Part shown: one piece after another, positions 49,296-57,333 of the stretch | How the letters are laid out: each line of letters starts with the position of its first letter | How positions within the stretch are numbered: the stretch's first letter is position 1 | DNA from: Exiguobacterium antarcticum DSM 14480 | Lineage (GTDB): Bacteria; Bacillota; Bacilli; Exiguobacteriales; Exiguobacteriaceae | Length of the DNA stretch: 64,000 nucleotides | Assembly: GCF_000685865.1 (NCBI RefSeq) | Contig: NZ_JMKS01000003.1 | Location: 372,001 to 436,000, forward strand | Reading direction: 5' to 3' | The notes under the pieces: model-generated | Seen by the model: only the letters and a program-made list of their open reading frames with translations | Told to the model about the DNA's origin: nothing | Database searches by the model: none | Program-made: the position numbers and the translations under genes

Positions 49296-50339
49296 TCACC
49301 CCGATATGTAAGGTGTCGCGGCAGATGCTGGGATCAAGCCACGACTTACTAAGTCTTGTAATGCCATCTGCATCGTCTGCATTCCGTACTGTTTTCCCGT
49401 TTGTAAGACGGATTGAAGCTGATACTCTTTCCCGGTCCGAATCAAGTTCGAGACAGCAGGTGTTTCGACCATGATTTCCAGTGCGGCAACACGTCCCGTG
49501 CCGTCTGTTCGCGGCATCAAACGTTGCGACACGACGCCGGCTAAGACATTTGCCAGTTGCGCCCGAATTTGATCTTGCTGCTCCGACGGGAACACATCGA
49601 TGATTCGACTGACGGTCGAGGCCGCCGTCGACGTATGGACGGTCGCAAACACCAAGTGGCCGGTCTCGGCTGCCGTGACCGCGGTCGAAATCGTCTCGAG
49701 GTCACGCATCTCACCAAGTAAAATGACATCCGGATCTTGCCGGAGGGCAGATCGTAAGCCGGTCGCAAAACGCGGCGCATCGATGCCGATTTCCCGTTGG
49801 TCAATCAGACTTTTCTGGTGGCTATGTAAATACTCAATCGGATCTTCGAGCGTGATGATGCGTTTATACATCGTCTGGTTGATTTCATTGATCATCGCGG
49901 CCAGTGTCGTCGATTTCCCGGAGCCCGTCGGACCTGTCACGAGAATCAAGCCATGTGGTTTCGTCAGAAAACGTTTTAAGACCGGTGGTAACGCTAATTG
50001 TTCAAGCGTCGGGACTTCGGTCGGAATCGTCCGAAACGCCATCGACAAGGCGCCGCGCTGATAAAAACAATTAACACGATACCGCGCCACTCCCGTCACC
50101 CCAAATGAAAAATCAATGTCCCGATCCTGTTTTAACTGCAGAAACATTTCCTCGGTAATAAGGGAGCGAACGAATCCTTCGATGATGATCGGTTTCATTT
50201 TGTCTGTTCCGAACGGTGTCAGCGTTCCGTTAATCCGAAAGACCGGCGGTGACCCCGCCGTCAGATGAACGTCAGATGCTTCTTTTTCTTTCGACGATCG
50301 TAAGATATCTTCAATTTGGGCACGTTCCATCGTACTCAT
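49296..50339 (-). CDS. pilT: Twitching-motility retraction ATPase PilT
   Basis: Hexameric ATPase that disassembles pili. The 347-residue protein has an N-terminal PAS-like domain (ASDVHLTAGSPPVFRINGTL), Walker A GPTGSGKST (136-144), Asp box ITLEDPIEYLH, Walker B DVILLGEMRDLET and the His box TGHLVFATVHT; PilT-type AIRNLIRE is represented by SNLIRTGK. It overlaps pilB by four bases (ATGA) with no clear ribosome-binding site. Its presence implies retractile pili rather than only a competence pseudopilus. Confidence 0.94.
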   Translation of the reverse strand: MSTMERAQIEDILRSSKEKEASDVHLTAGSPPVFRINGTLTPFGTDKMKPIIIEGFVRSLITEEMFLQLKQDRDIDFSFGVTGVARYRVNCFYQRGALSMAFRTIPTEVPTLEQLALPPVLKRFLTKPHGLILVTGPTGSGKSTTLAAMINEINQTMYKRIITLEDPIEYLHSHQKSLIDQREIGIDAPRFATGLRSALRQDPDVILLGEMRDLETISTAVTAAETGHLVFATVHTSTAASTVSRIIDVFPSEQQDQIRAQLANVLAGVVSQRLMPRTDGTGRVAALEIMVETPAVSNLIRTGKEYQLQSVLQTGKQYGMQTMQMALQDLVSRGLIPASAATPYISG

Positions 50340-52000
50340 TCGGAAATCACCGTCCGGAGGATTTCTTCCGTCGTCGTGATTCCTTGTGCGACTTTGGCTA
50401 ATCCATCAGCCAACAATAAACGTTGTCCTTGTGATCTTACATACATCGTGATTTCACTCTCCGTTGACTGGTTCATGATCATCCGCCGTAAGCTTTCATC
50501 CACCATGACGACTTCCTGAATCGCCAGACGTCCCCGGTAACCCGTCATATTACACGATGAACAGCCGCGTCCCCGCATGACGGTTGTCGCTGAAATCCCT
50601 TCTTGGGCAAATAATTCTTCTTCCCGTTTCGATAACGGTTGGACTTCGCCACAATCGCGGCACACCCGGCGGACAAGACGTTGGGCAATCAGTCCCGTGA
50701 CGGATGCGGCGACCAGGAACGGTTCTACCCCCATGTCGATCAATCGAGTGATCGAACTGACGGCAGAGTTCGTGTGTAGCGTCGACAGGACGAGGTGACC
50801 GGTTAGTGAGGCCCGGATCGAAATCTCCGCTGTCTCGATGTCACGAATCTCCCCGACCATGACGACGTTTGGATCCTGCCGTAAGATCGAACGGAGCCCA
50901 CTTGCAAATGTCAGACCGATTTTCGAGTTGACCTGCACCTGATTGATGCCATCGACTTGATACTCGACTGGATCTTCGACGGTGATGATGTTCCGTGTCT
51001 CGTCATTTAGTTCATTTAAGGCCGCATACAACGTCGACGACTTTCCGGACCCGGTTGGTCCCGTGATCAAAATGATACCGTTCGGTCGCTTCAGCATCTC
51101 ACGAAATTGGTGTTCGTTTCGTTCGCTGAATCCGATTTTTGCAATCGAGATGTTGGAGTTCGAACTATCAAGAATCCGAATGACGACTTTTTCGCCGTAG
51201 ACGGTTGGTAACGTCGACACCCGGAAGTCATACGCGACGCCGTTATACAGAAACTTAATCCGTCCATCCTGGGGTAACCGGGATTCCGTAATATCAAGCT
51301 CACTCATGACTTTGATCCGGGTCGTCAAAATATTTTGGATCTGTTTCGGATAGTTGTTTTCCGTCCGTAATTCACCATCAATCCGAATCCGGATCGATAG
51401 GGATGTTTCTTGTGGATCCATATGGATATCCGATGCCCGTTGTGAAATACCGTTCTCCAGCATTTGATTGACCAAACGGATGATCGGAGCATCTTCACGG
51501 GTCACCGTATCGCGTGATGTATCCGAAATCATCATCTCATCCGACTCGAGCAATTCCCGTAATGAAGAATCAATGTCATAATACTTTAAGATCGTCCGGC
51601 GAATTTCGTCGCGTGTCGCAAGCCCTACTTCGATCATTAACCCTGTCTGAAGACGTAAATCATCGATGGCAATCAAGTCCATCGGGTCTGCCATCGCGAT
51701 GAACAGGCGGTTCCCCTCACGGTAAACCGGGACAAGCGTATGCCGTTGAGCGAGTTCTTTTGAAATCAGTTTCGTCACGGCGACATCGACCGGGTAGTTA
51801 TACAGTTGGATGACGGGAATCTTAAGTTGATGGTGCAACGCTTCAATCAATTGTTGTTCCGTTAAGTGGCCGAGTCGTAATAACGTGTCTCCTAGTTTTT
51901 CCGTCGTCCGCTTGACGGATAACGCTTCCTCGATCTGCGCTTCCGTCACGACACTTTCTTCTAACAGCATTTCACCTAACCGTTTTCGTTTCATTGCCAT
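50336..52000 (-). CDS. pilB: Type IV pilus assembly ATPase PilB
   Basis: Extension ATPase of the GspE/PulE/PilB family, 554 residues. N-terminal MshEN domain (KRLGEMLLEESVVTEAQIEEAL, about 7-150), which in relatives can bind cyclic di-GMP, then Walker A GPTGSGKSS (314-322), ITVEDPVEYQ, Walker B NVVMVGEIRDIETAEI, His box TGHLVLSTLHTN and a four-cysteine zinc site (CRDC...CSSC, about 449-488). AAGGATG lies 11 bases before the ATG. Confidence 0.95.
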   Translation of the reverse strand: MAMKRKRLGEMLLEESVVTEAQIEEALSVKRTTEKLGDTLLRLGHLTEQQLIEALHHQLKIPVIQLYNYPVDVAVTKLISKELAQRHTLVPVYREGNRLFIAMADPMDLIAIDDLRLQTGLMIEVGLATRDEIRRTILKYYDIDSSLRELLESDEMMISDTSRDTVTREDAPIIRLVNQMLENGISQRASDIHMDPQETSLSIRIRIDGELRTENNYPKQIQNILTTRIKVMSELDITESRLPQDGRIKFLYNGVAYDFRVSTLPTVYGEKVVIRILDSSNSNISIAKIGFSERNEHQFREMLKRPNGIILITGPTGSGKSSTLYAALNELNDETRNIITVEDPVEYQVDGINQVQVNSKIGLTFASGLRSILRQDPNVVMVGEIRDIETAEISIRASLTGHLVLSTLHTNSAVSSITRLIDMGVEPFLVAASVTGLIAQRLVRRVCRDCGEVQPLSKREEELFAQEGISATTVMRGRGCSSCNMTGYRGRLAIQEVVMVDESLRRMIMNQSTESEITMYVRSQGQRLLLADGLAKVAQGITTTEEILRTVISE

Positions 52001-52008
52001 TTACGTCG

Positions 52009-52323
52009 TCATCCTTCCGCATGCCATGTTTCTTCTTCGTCAAGTGGCGTCAACTGCTGTTTTTTTTCATCAACGGCACTCGTAATCGCTGTGACGATTA
52101 AAATCGTCATCACATATCCTGCGATGACAAACGGATTCGTCATCCAGTCGAACTTCACTAATAAATAAAGCGCAACCACTAATAGCAACGCGGTTAATGA
52201 CAAAATTACTTTCGTCAATGTCGTCGCGACAAACGGAATTTGAATCGCAAACATCAACCCACAAATGATTGTTGCGAGACCAATGATGATACCCAGCTCA
52301 ATCGCTAGATCCGTCCAATTCAT
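52009..52323 (-). CDS. Small three-helix membrane protein in the pilus operon, unknown function
   Basis: A 104-residue protein with three hydrophobic helices (about 6-27, 35-56 and 62-86) and an acidic C-terminus. No family is recognised. The ATG at 52323 was chosen because AAGAGGG lies 7 bases upstream. It sits between the VanW-related gene (24-base gap) and pilB (8-base gap), so it is co-transcribed with the assembly machinery and may be a platform accessory. Confidence 0.8.
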   Translation of the reverse strand: MNWTDLAIELGIIIGLATIICGLMFAIQIPFVATTLTKVILSLTALLLVVALYLLVKFDWMTNPFVIAGYVMTILIVTAITSAVDEKKQQLTPLDEEETWHAEG

Positions 52324-52347
52324 AGCCATCCCTCTTTTCTTCTAGTA

Positions 52348-53730
52348 TCAACCAACAGCGCCTTCCGTCGAATCATCTTCGACTGGTGACGCCGGGTCCC
52401 CGGTCGTCGGCGCGTCTGGTGTATCCGGTGCCGTCGGTTGATCCGGCGTCGTTGGCGTGTCTGGTGTCGTTGTCCCATCATTCGTTGTTCCATCGTTTGT
52501 TGTTCCATCCGTTGAATCATCTGTCATCCCATCGGAATTTGGTGTCGTGTCCTCTTCCGTCGTACTATCCGTCGAATCGTCGACGGGATCGTCAGCCGGT
52601 GGCGGTGTCACGACAGGCGGTAATTCTTCTTGGCTACTCTTCGTGACGATGGCTGGCGTTGCCGAGTAAAAGTCGAGTGCCAGCAACTGTTTGACTTCTC
52701 CTTGATTGGATTTCGTAACGCGATACAATTCAATCGATTTCCCTTCGGCGCCTGATTGGGTATCACTGCTCGTTCCAGCAGATAACGTCGCCGAATACCG
52801 GGTAATCGTGCGGTACGGAATCATTTTTTCTGCTTCGAGCACAGCAGTGACCGTCTCTTTGAATGGTGTCCCACGTAGTTCAAGTGTGACATCACTGCCA
52901 TTTTTCGTTGCGATGACTTGGTAGTTGACGGCTTGTGTGTTCCGGACAGCAAAATCCGTTTTATCATCAATCTTGACGTCGTACCCTAGTGTCAGATCGT
53001 CCGGCAGTTGGGCATGTGGCATCCGTTCGACGATCTCAAATGGTGTTTTCGCAAACAATTCGTACAGTTTACTTCCGATGTACGACGCGGCGACAGGGTC
53101 CATCCCATACGTCTTGACATTCATCAATTGTCCAGCCTTGATATCAACTTGCGCCATCGCATCAATCATTTGTTCTTCCGCTGCTGAGCGGGTCATGAAC
53201 GTGACACTTGAGACGACTTCTCCTGCCGGATCGATGGCCGCTGCCGTCTCTGCCGGATCAAAATTACTTTCCTCAAGTTTTTCACTTGTTTTGATTAACC
53301 AGGTCTTGAATGTCTTGATTTGCTCGTCTGTATATGTAATCGGTTGTGTGGCTAAATAAGCTTCCGTCGCCGCTTCATCGACGATCACTTGCAACGCGCC
53401 GCCCTTTTTTAAGGACGCTGCTTTAATCGAGTCCTCAATCTTAAACGTCACTAGCTCGGTTGGGATCGGTAACGTCTCTTCCCCCGTCCCGACCGTCAAC
53501 GGTGTTTTTTTCGACCAAGAGGTAACCGCTTCTTGGACTTTCGGTTTTGCTTCTTTACGTGTCAAACCACTGACCGGTACAGAACCGATTCGGGCCGTCT
53601 CCGAAAAGTTTTCAGCGACTGTTGCTTTTCCGGTAAAGGAAATCAAGGCAAACGAAGGAACATAGATTAAGGCAATTAAGGCGACTAACAACAACGTATG
53701 TACAGCAAAACGTTTTAAATTTATCATCAT
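52348..53730 (-). CDS. VanW-related membrane-anchored extracellular protein
   Basis: A 460-residue protein with an N-terminal membrane anchor (about 8-32), a domain with the SVPVSGLTRKEAKPKVQEAV pattern seen at the start of VanW and peptidoglycan-binding proteins, and a segment FEIVERMPHAQLP plus TDFAVRNTQAVNYQV that matches the core of the VanW domain. The usual GGGxCQ..TTLY motif is replaced by ASYIGSKLY, so the cysteine is missing. The last 90 residues are low-complexity Pro/Thr/Asp. The ATG at 53730 has AAAGGAAACAG in front. First gene of the operon leading into pilB; no LPXTG anchor is seen. Confidence 0.72.
   Translation of the reverse strand: MMINLKRFAVHTLLLVALIALIYVPSFALISFTGKATVAENFSETARIGSVPVSGLTRKEAKPKVQEAVTSWSKKTPLTVGTGEETLPIPTELVTFKIEDSIKAASLKKGGALQVIVDEAATEAYLATQPITYTDEQIKTFKTWLIKTSEKLEESNFDPAETAAAIDPAGEVVSSVTFMTRSAAEEQMIDAMAQVDIKAGQLMNVKTYGMDPVAASYIGSKLYELFAKTPFEIVERMPHAQLPDDLTLGYDVKIDDKTDFAVRNTQAVNYQVIATKNGSDVTLELRGTPFKETVTAVLEAEKMIPYRTITRYSATLSAGTSSDTQSGAEGKSIELYRVTKSNQGEVKQLLALDFYSATPAIVTKSSQEELPPVVTPPPADDPVDDSTDSTTEEDTTPNSDGMTDDSTDGTTNDGTTNDGTTTPDTPTTPDQPTAPDTPDAPTTGDPASPVEDDSTEGAVG
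52469..52513. repeat. 15-bp tandem repeat in the VanW-related gene
   Basis: Three imperfect tandem copies of a GTTGTTCCATCNTTN-like unit (52469-52483, 52484-52498, 52499-52513) encode Asn-Asp-Gly-Thr-Thr repeats in the low-complexity tail. In-frame copy-number change would alter tail length. Confidence 0.75.
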
Positions 53731-53777
53731 CTGTTTCCTTTCCGTATGAAATAACCATTTCAGGTGTCTAGTATTTC

Positions 53778-53787
53778 CATTATAATG
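53778..53787. promoter_or_regulatory. Palindromic -10 region between the two divergent pilus operons
   Basis: CATTATAATG is self-complementary, so TATAAT reads on both strands (plus 53781-53786, minus 53779-53784). Both -35 regions are weak, which would fit activator control. A second plus-strand candidate is CTGACA at 53814-53819. Confidence 0.5.
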
Positions 53788-53902
53788 AATATTATGATGA
53801 AACATAAGTCCTACCTGACAAATACTTTCTTCATGTGTGAATACATACCGTTTTTCATTTTCTAGTTCAGACATCCTATTGATTCAGACACGAGGTGAGT
53901 CC

Positions 53903-54427
53903 ATGCAAGACAAGCAAGATGGGTTTTCGTTAATTGAAGTGTTAGTCAGCATTACGATTTTATCGATTATTTCCGTATCTTTAATCAGTATCTTTTCACA
54001 GTCCCTTGCAGCGTCACGGGATAGTACCGAATTGACGTTTGCCAATTACTTAGCGAAGAATGCCGCCTCCTACATCGAGCGAGAAGCCATCGAGACAGAA
54101 TCCGGCCCGTTTGTTTTTGATGATTTGAAGGAACAAGCACAACAAACGATTTATCAGAATGGTACTTTTGAAATACCGACGCCGAACACGCCGTCATGTG
54201 GTGTATCGGCTATTTGCGACTCAATCTTCAACGATGCTGAAATAAATAATCTACCGTTCGATGTGAAGTTCAGTGTCACGCCTCATAAGATTAATGGTGA
54301 AAACGATCCAAATCTGCTTGATCTGTATATTTATGTCTATCCGGACGGACAACCGGAGCCGATTACGTCTTTGAAAGGATCGATCACCAATGCGACGCTT
54401 AATCAAAGTTTTCCCTCAACGAAATGA
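53903..54427 (+). CDS. Minor type IV pilin (PilV/GspI-like)
   Basis: Prepilin of 174 residues. Short leader cut at QDG|FSLIEVLVSITILS with Glu at +5 (E12), followed by the hydrophobic stem, then a globular domain with a Cys pair in CGVSAIC. GAGGTGAGTCC precedes the ATG at 53903; an upstream in-frame ATG lacks a ribosome-binding site and would give a leader of 29 residues. First gene of a three-gene plus-strand operon. In homologous systems such proteins form the tip-priming complex. Names such as PilV are by position and leader only. Confidence 0.85.
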   Translation: MQDKQDGFSLIEVLVSITILSIISVSLISIFSQSLAASRDSTELTFANYLAKNAASYIEREAIETESGPFVFDDLKEQAQQTIYQNGTFEIPTPNTPSCGVSAICDSIFNDAEINNLPFDVKFSVTPHKINGENDPNLLDLYIYVYPDGQPEPITSLKGSITNATLNQSFPSTK

Positions 54428-54995
54428 TGGATTTTCGCTCGTCGAGCTGCTTGTCGCCATCGTCATTGCTGCTATTTTCAGTGCCGTCATTTTGACGGTA
54501 TTCATCTCCGGGACAAAAAGTTTTCAAGCAACCGGTATCATCAGTGAATTGCGGAGCGAAGCAGACAGCTCGGTTGGTTTGATATTAAATGAAATCACAG
54601 GGTTTGATGCCATCCGGATCGACCAAGCAAACAAACTCGCATTCTACAAAAAAACGTTGCCAAGTCTCAGTCAAACAACCGGCTTACTTGAACGGTCGGC
54701 TGGCTTCGTCCCGTATAACGCGAATCAAGAAGATGTGGTCGAGCCTGTTACATATAAATTCGACGATAAACAAACAGAACAAACGACCTTGATTTATAAC
54801 AGTCCAGTCGAAATCATCAATGAGCAGACGAGCATGCAAAAAGCGTTTACCCTGTCACGTCCGGAAACGGTCACGATTACGACAGGGGATTACCCCGGTG
54901 TCTATGTGGTCCACGGTATCTTAACGATCACGTTGACCATTCAGTCCAACGATCAAGAAGAAACACAGACACTTACGAGTACGATTGGCTTCTAA
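54390..54995 (+). CDS. Minor type IV pilin (PilW/GspJ-like)
   Basis: Prepilin of 201 residues, leader cut at NDG|FSLVELLVAIVIAAIFSAV with Glu at +5 (E19). The 14-residue leader is basic (MRRLIKVFPQR). It overlaps the previous gene by 38 bases; AAAGGATCG lies 7 bases upstream inside it. The globular domain has no clear family. The length is in the range of PilW/GspJ subunits that follow the initiating subunit at the pilus tip. Confidence 0.85.
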   Translation: MRRLIKVFPQRNDGFSLVELLVAIVIAAIFSAVILTVFISGTKSFQATGIISELRSEADSSVGLILNEITGFDAIRIDQANKLAFYKKTLPSLSQTTGLLERSAGFVPYNANQEDVVEPVTYKFDDKQTEQTTLIYNSPVEIINEQTSMQKAFTLSRPETVTITTGDYPGVYVVHGILTITLTIQSNDQEETQTLTSTIGF

Positions 54996-55012
54996 GGCAG
55001 AAAGGATGACTT

Positions 55013-56581
55013 ATGCGAAAATCCGAAGAAGGTTATACCTTATTATTTGTATTGGTCACACTGACCGTTCTATCCGTGCTGGCAGTCGCGACGATTGGAA
55101 TCAGTCTTCAATCCACACGACTGACAGAAATTCGTGGGACGAACATCGAAGTCGAATCAGCGACACAAAGTGAATTGAACCAAGCAATCGCCGCCTTGCA
55201 GCAAATCGTCGCGACGACCGACGGCATTAATCCGTCCAGTTCTTCCAAGGAACTGTTTGCCGATCCGAAAAATCGAATCATTTTACCACTGGCAACGTCA
55301 GCCCCCAATGTCACCGTTGAATTAAATGAAGCCGCCTCGAATGTCCGGGTCAAGGCATTTGATTTGACCGCCCAAGTGGAAGAAACAAAAGGTGACCAAC
55401 CGACCGTCCGAAAAACGTATTCCCAACGTGTCTACCTATCGGCGATTCCCAGTTTTCTTTATTACATTTTAGGTTCCGATAACCAGGTGATTCTAAATGG
55501 CGCGCCACGCATTCAGGGAAATGTCTTCTCACGTAATCCGTTGCAAGTCTCAGCAAGTCCAAATTTCATTTATAATGGCGCAACAGGTACCTACACTGAT
55601 AAAAATGCCCGGTCCTATATTGATGGTCAGGTTAAAGTGTTTCAACCAAAGGATCAGCCGTTACTAACTTGTCGTGACTTCATCACGTGTGACAGCTCGG
55701 TGTTTGATCCGACAGTCAAAACTGATTTGATTGCTACCAAAGAATCATTAGTTCCATTTGATTTCGAGTTTGCCTTAAACGATTTTTTAGACATTCCGAG
55801 TACGACACCACTTGCGACAGTAGCAACGTATTTACGCACTCAACCCATCGAACAAGCGATTTTGACAGGACCATTTTTAAATGAACTCAGCACGGATAAA
55901 CAACTGATTCGACCTGCTCCGACAGAAAACAATACGGTGACGATTACGGACGACATCGTCAAAGCATCGACTGAACCGCTCATCATCGATGGCAACTTGA
56001 CGATTTCTTCGCTCAATCCGATTGATCAGCCTCTCGAAATCAAACGTCCCATCATCGTCCTTGGTAATTTATTGATTCGGGGCAATGTCAGTTTTGCGAC
56101 GACGATGTTTTCAACCGGGACAAGTCGTCTTGACGATGCGAATATCCAAGGCATTACGAGTTCGACCAGTCAAAACACGTTGATTTTACTCAGTAAGGGG
56201 AGTCTGACGATTAACCGGGTCAATAAATTTTCAACACCACAGACTACAAAACCTGACATGAGTGCTTTTTTATACAGTGATGATACAAAACTGAATCGGA
56301 TTTATTCCGTCGGTTCGACGATGAATCTGCAAGGTGGCATTTTCACAAAAGGCAGTCTTGAAGTCAATGCGTACCGGGGTACACTCGATTTACCGGAAAA
56401 CAGTTTCCCGCAAGACGTTCGTGCACTCGAAACCTTAATGAAAACGAAACAGGCAGCAGATGCGGAAAAGTCACGGCTTCGTTTGACCTATGATGCCAGT
56501 GTGCTTCAAAATCCAACGGCGATGCTACCACTCAGCCGTGCCGTCCAGCTCTATGTCGAAACACCAAAACGACTTCCATGA
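55013..56581 (+). CDS. Large pilin-like protein without Glu+5 (PilX/GspK-like), 522 residues
   Basis: Class III signal EEG|YTLLFVLVTLTVLSVLA, but position +5 is Phe (F12) instead of Glu, the trait of GspK-type tip subunits that have no pilin beneath which to lock. Only the N-terminal 30 residues look pilin-like; the 490-residue ectodomain contains ILGSDNQVILNGAPRIQGNVFS, CRDFITCD and a beta-rich segment LIIDGNLTISSLNP...IIVLGNLLIRGNVSF resembling beta-solenoid repeats. AAAGGATGACTT precedes the ATG. Last gene of the minor-pilin operon, closed by a terminator. Confidence 0.83.
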   Translation: MRKSEEGYTLLFVLVTLTVLSVLAVATIGISLQSTRLTEIRGTNIEVESATQSELNQAIAALQQIVATTDGINPSSSSKELFADPKNRIILPLATSAPNVTVELNEAASNVRVKAFDLTAQVEETKGDQPTVRKTYSQRVYLSAIPSFLYYILGSDNQVILNGAPRIQGNVFSRNPLQVSASPNFIYNGATGTYTDKNARSYIDGQVKVFQPKDQPLLTCRDFITCDSSVFDPTVKTDLIATKESLVPFDFEFALNDFLDIPSTTPLATVATYLRTQPIEQAILTGPFLNELSTDKQLIRPAPTENNTVTITDDIVKASTEPLIIDGNLTISSLNPIDQPLEIKRPIIVLGNLLIRGNVSFATTMFSTGTSRLDDANIQGITSSTSQNTLILLSKGSLTINRVNKFSTPQTTKPDMSAFLYSDDTKLNRIYSVGSTMNLQGGIFTKGSLEVNAYRGTLDLPENSFPQDVRALETLMKTKQAADAEKSRLRLTYDASVLQNPTAMLPLSRAVQLYVETPKRLP

Positions 56582-56586
56582 CATAC

Positions 56587-56625
56587 AAAAACACGACATC
56601 CTTGAACATGAGGGTGTCGTGTTTT
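56587..56625. terminator. Bidirectional terminator between the 522-residue pilin-like gene and the ankyrin gene
   Basis: AAAAACACGACATCC pairs with GGGTGTCGTGTTTTT across a 10-base loop, serving both convergent operons. Confidence 0.88.
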
Positions 56626-56628
56626 TGG

Positions 56629-57318
56629 TTACTGAAATGATTGTGCTCCATAGGCTGTTGCTAATTTCTTTACTTGTTTTTGACTCACTGATGCCCCACT
56701 TATTTCTAACAATTGATACAAGTCTGTCCGGTTTTGTTTAACCGTCTCATAAATCGGTGGATCGGTTCCCTTGTCCGGTTCAGCACCCGCCGCAAGGAGC
56801 AGCTCGATTGCTTCTTGATTTTGGTCGACTGTCGCATAATAAAGCGGTGTATGACCAAATCGATCCAGTTGATTCAACTGACTTTTGGAAGCTTGTTTGA
56901 CGAGTAACGCATAGGCATCAACAGAACGATTGATGCTCGTTGCGACATGTAGGACATTTTGTTTGTTCGCATTCACTTGTTTTGTTGAAGCCCCTGCCCC
57001 TAACCATTGTTTGACGATATCGGTTGGCGCGAACTGAGCGACATAAAACCAATTTTGTTGATTTTTAGCACTTGCCCGATTTAGCAAAACAAGTGCTTTA
57101 TCGTATTCGAGTGACTCTTGAAACTGTCGAATGTATCGATTACGATCTTTCGTCGACAAACTGACGTCTTCGACGGCTTGTTCCAATACTTTTGGACTTT
57201 TGGACGTTAGGCTGTCTTCAAACGTTTGTTGATTTCGATAATCGACTAACAGATACGTCGTTGCTCCGATTCCAATCAAGAACAGGAGAACGACGATCAT
57301 GATTTTTTTTCGTGTCAC
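56629..57318 (-). CDS. Membrane-anchored ankyrin-repeat protein
   Basis: A 229-residue protein with an N-terminal anchor (TM about 6-25, KIMIVVLLFLIGIGATTYLLV) and an external or lumenal ankyrin region: NVLHVATSINRSVDAYALLVK and RFGHTPLYYATVDQNQEAIELLLAAGAEPDKG are clear units, with two weaker ones. Ankyrins bind proteins. It begins with GTG behind AAAGGAG at 8 bases, and starts 15 bases after the 1193-residue secreted protein gene, so the two may act together. Confidence 0.85.
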   Translation of the reverse strand: MTRKKIMIVVLLFLIGIGATTYLLVDYRNQQTFEDSLTSKSPKVLEQAVEDVSLSTKDRNRYIRQFQESLEYDKALVLLNRASAKNQQNWFYVAQFAPTDIVKQWLGAGASTKQVNANKQNVLHVATSINRSVDAYALLVKQASKSQLNQLDRFGHTPLYYATVDQNQEAIELLLAAGAEPDKGTDPPIYETVKQNRTDLYQLLEISGASVSQKQVKKLATAYGAQSFQ

Positions 57319-57333
57319 GTCGCTTGCTCCTTT

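Noticed and set aside
52386-52669. Plus-strand frames opposite the low-complexity tail of the VanW-related gene
   Set aside because: They arise from the antisense of Thr/Asp/Pro repeats and lack start signals.
53731-53874. Extension of the VanW-related protein by 48 residues at its N-terminus
   Set aside because: The extension crosses the promoter region, has no ribosome-binding site, and the ATG at 53730 starts right before a standard membrane anchor.
53837-53902. Upstream ATG for the first minor pilin, giving a 29-residue leader
   Set aside because: No ribosome-binding site there, whereas GAGGTGAGTCC precedes the ATG at 53903, which gives a normal short leader.
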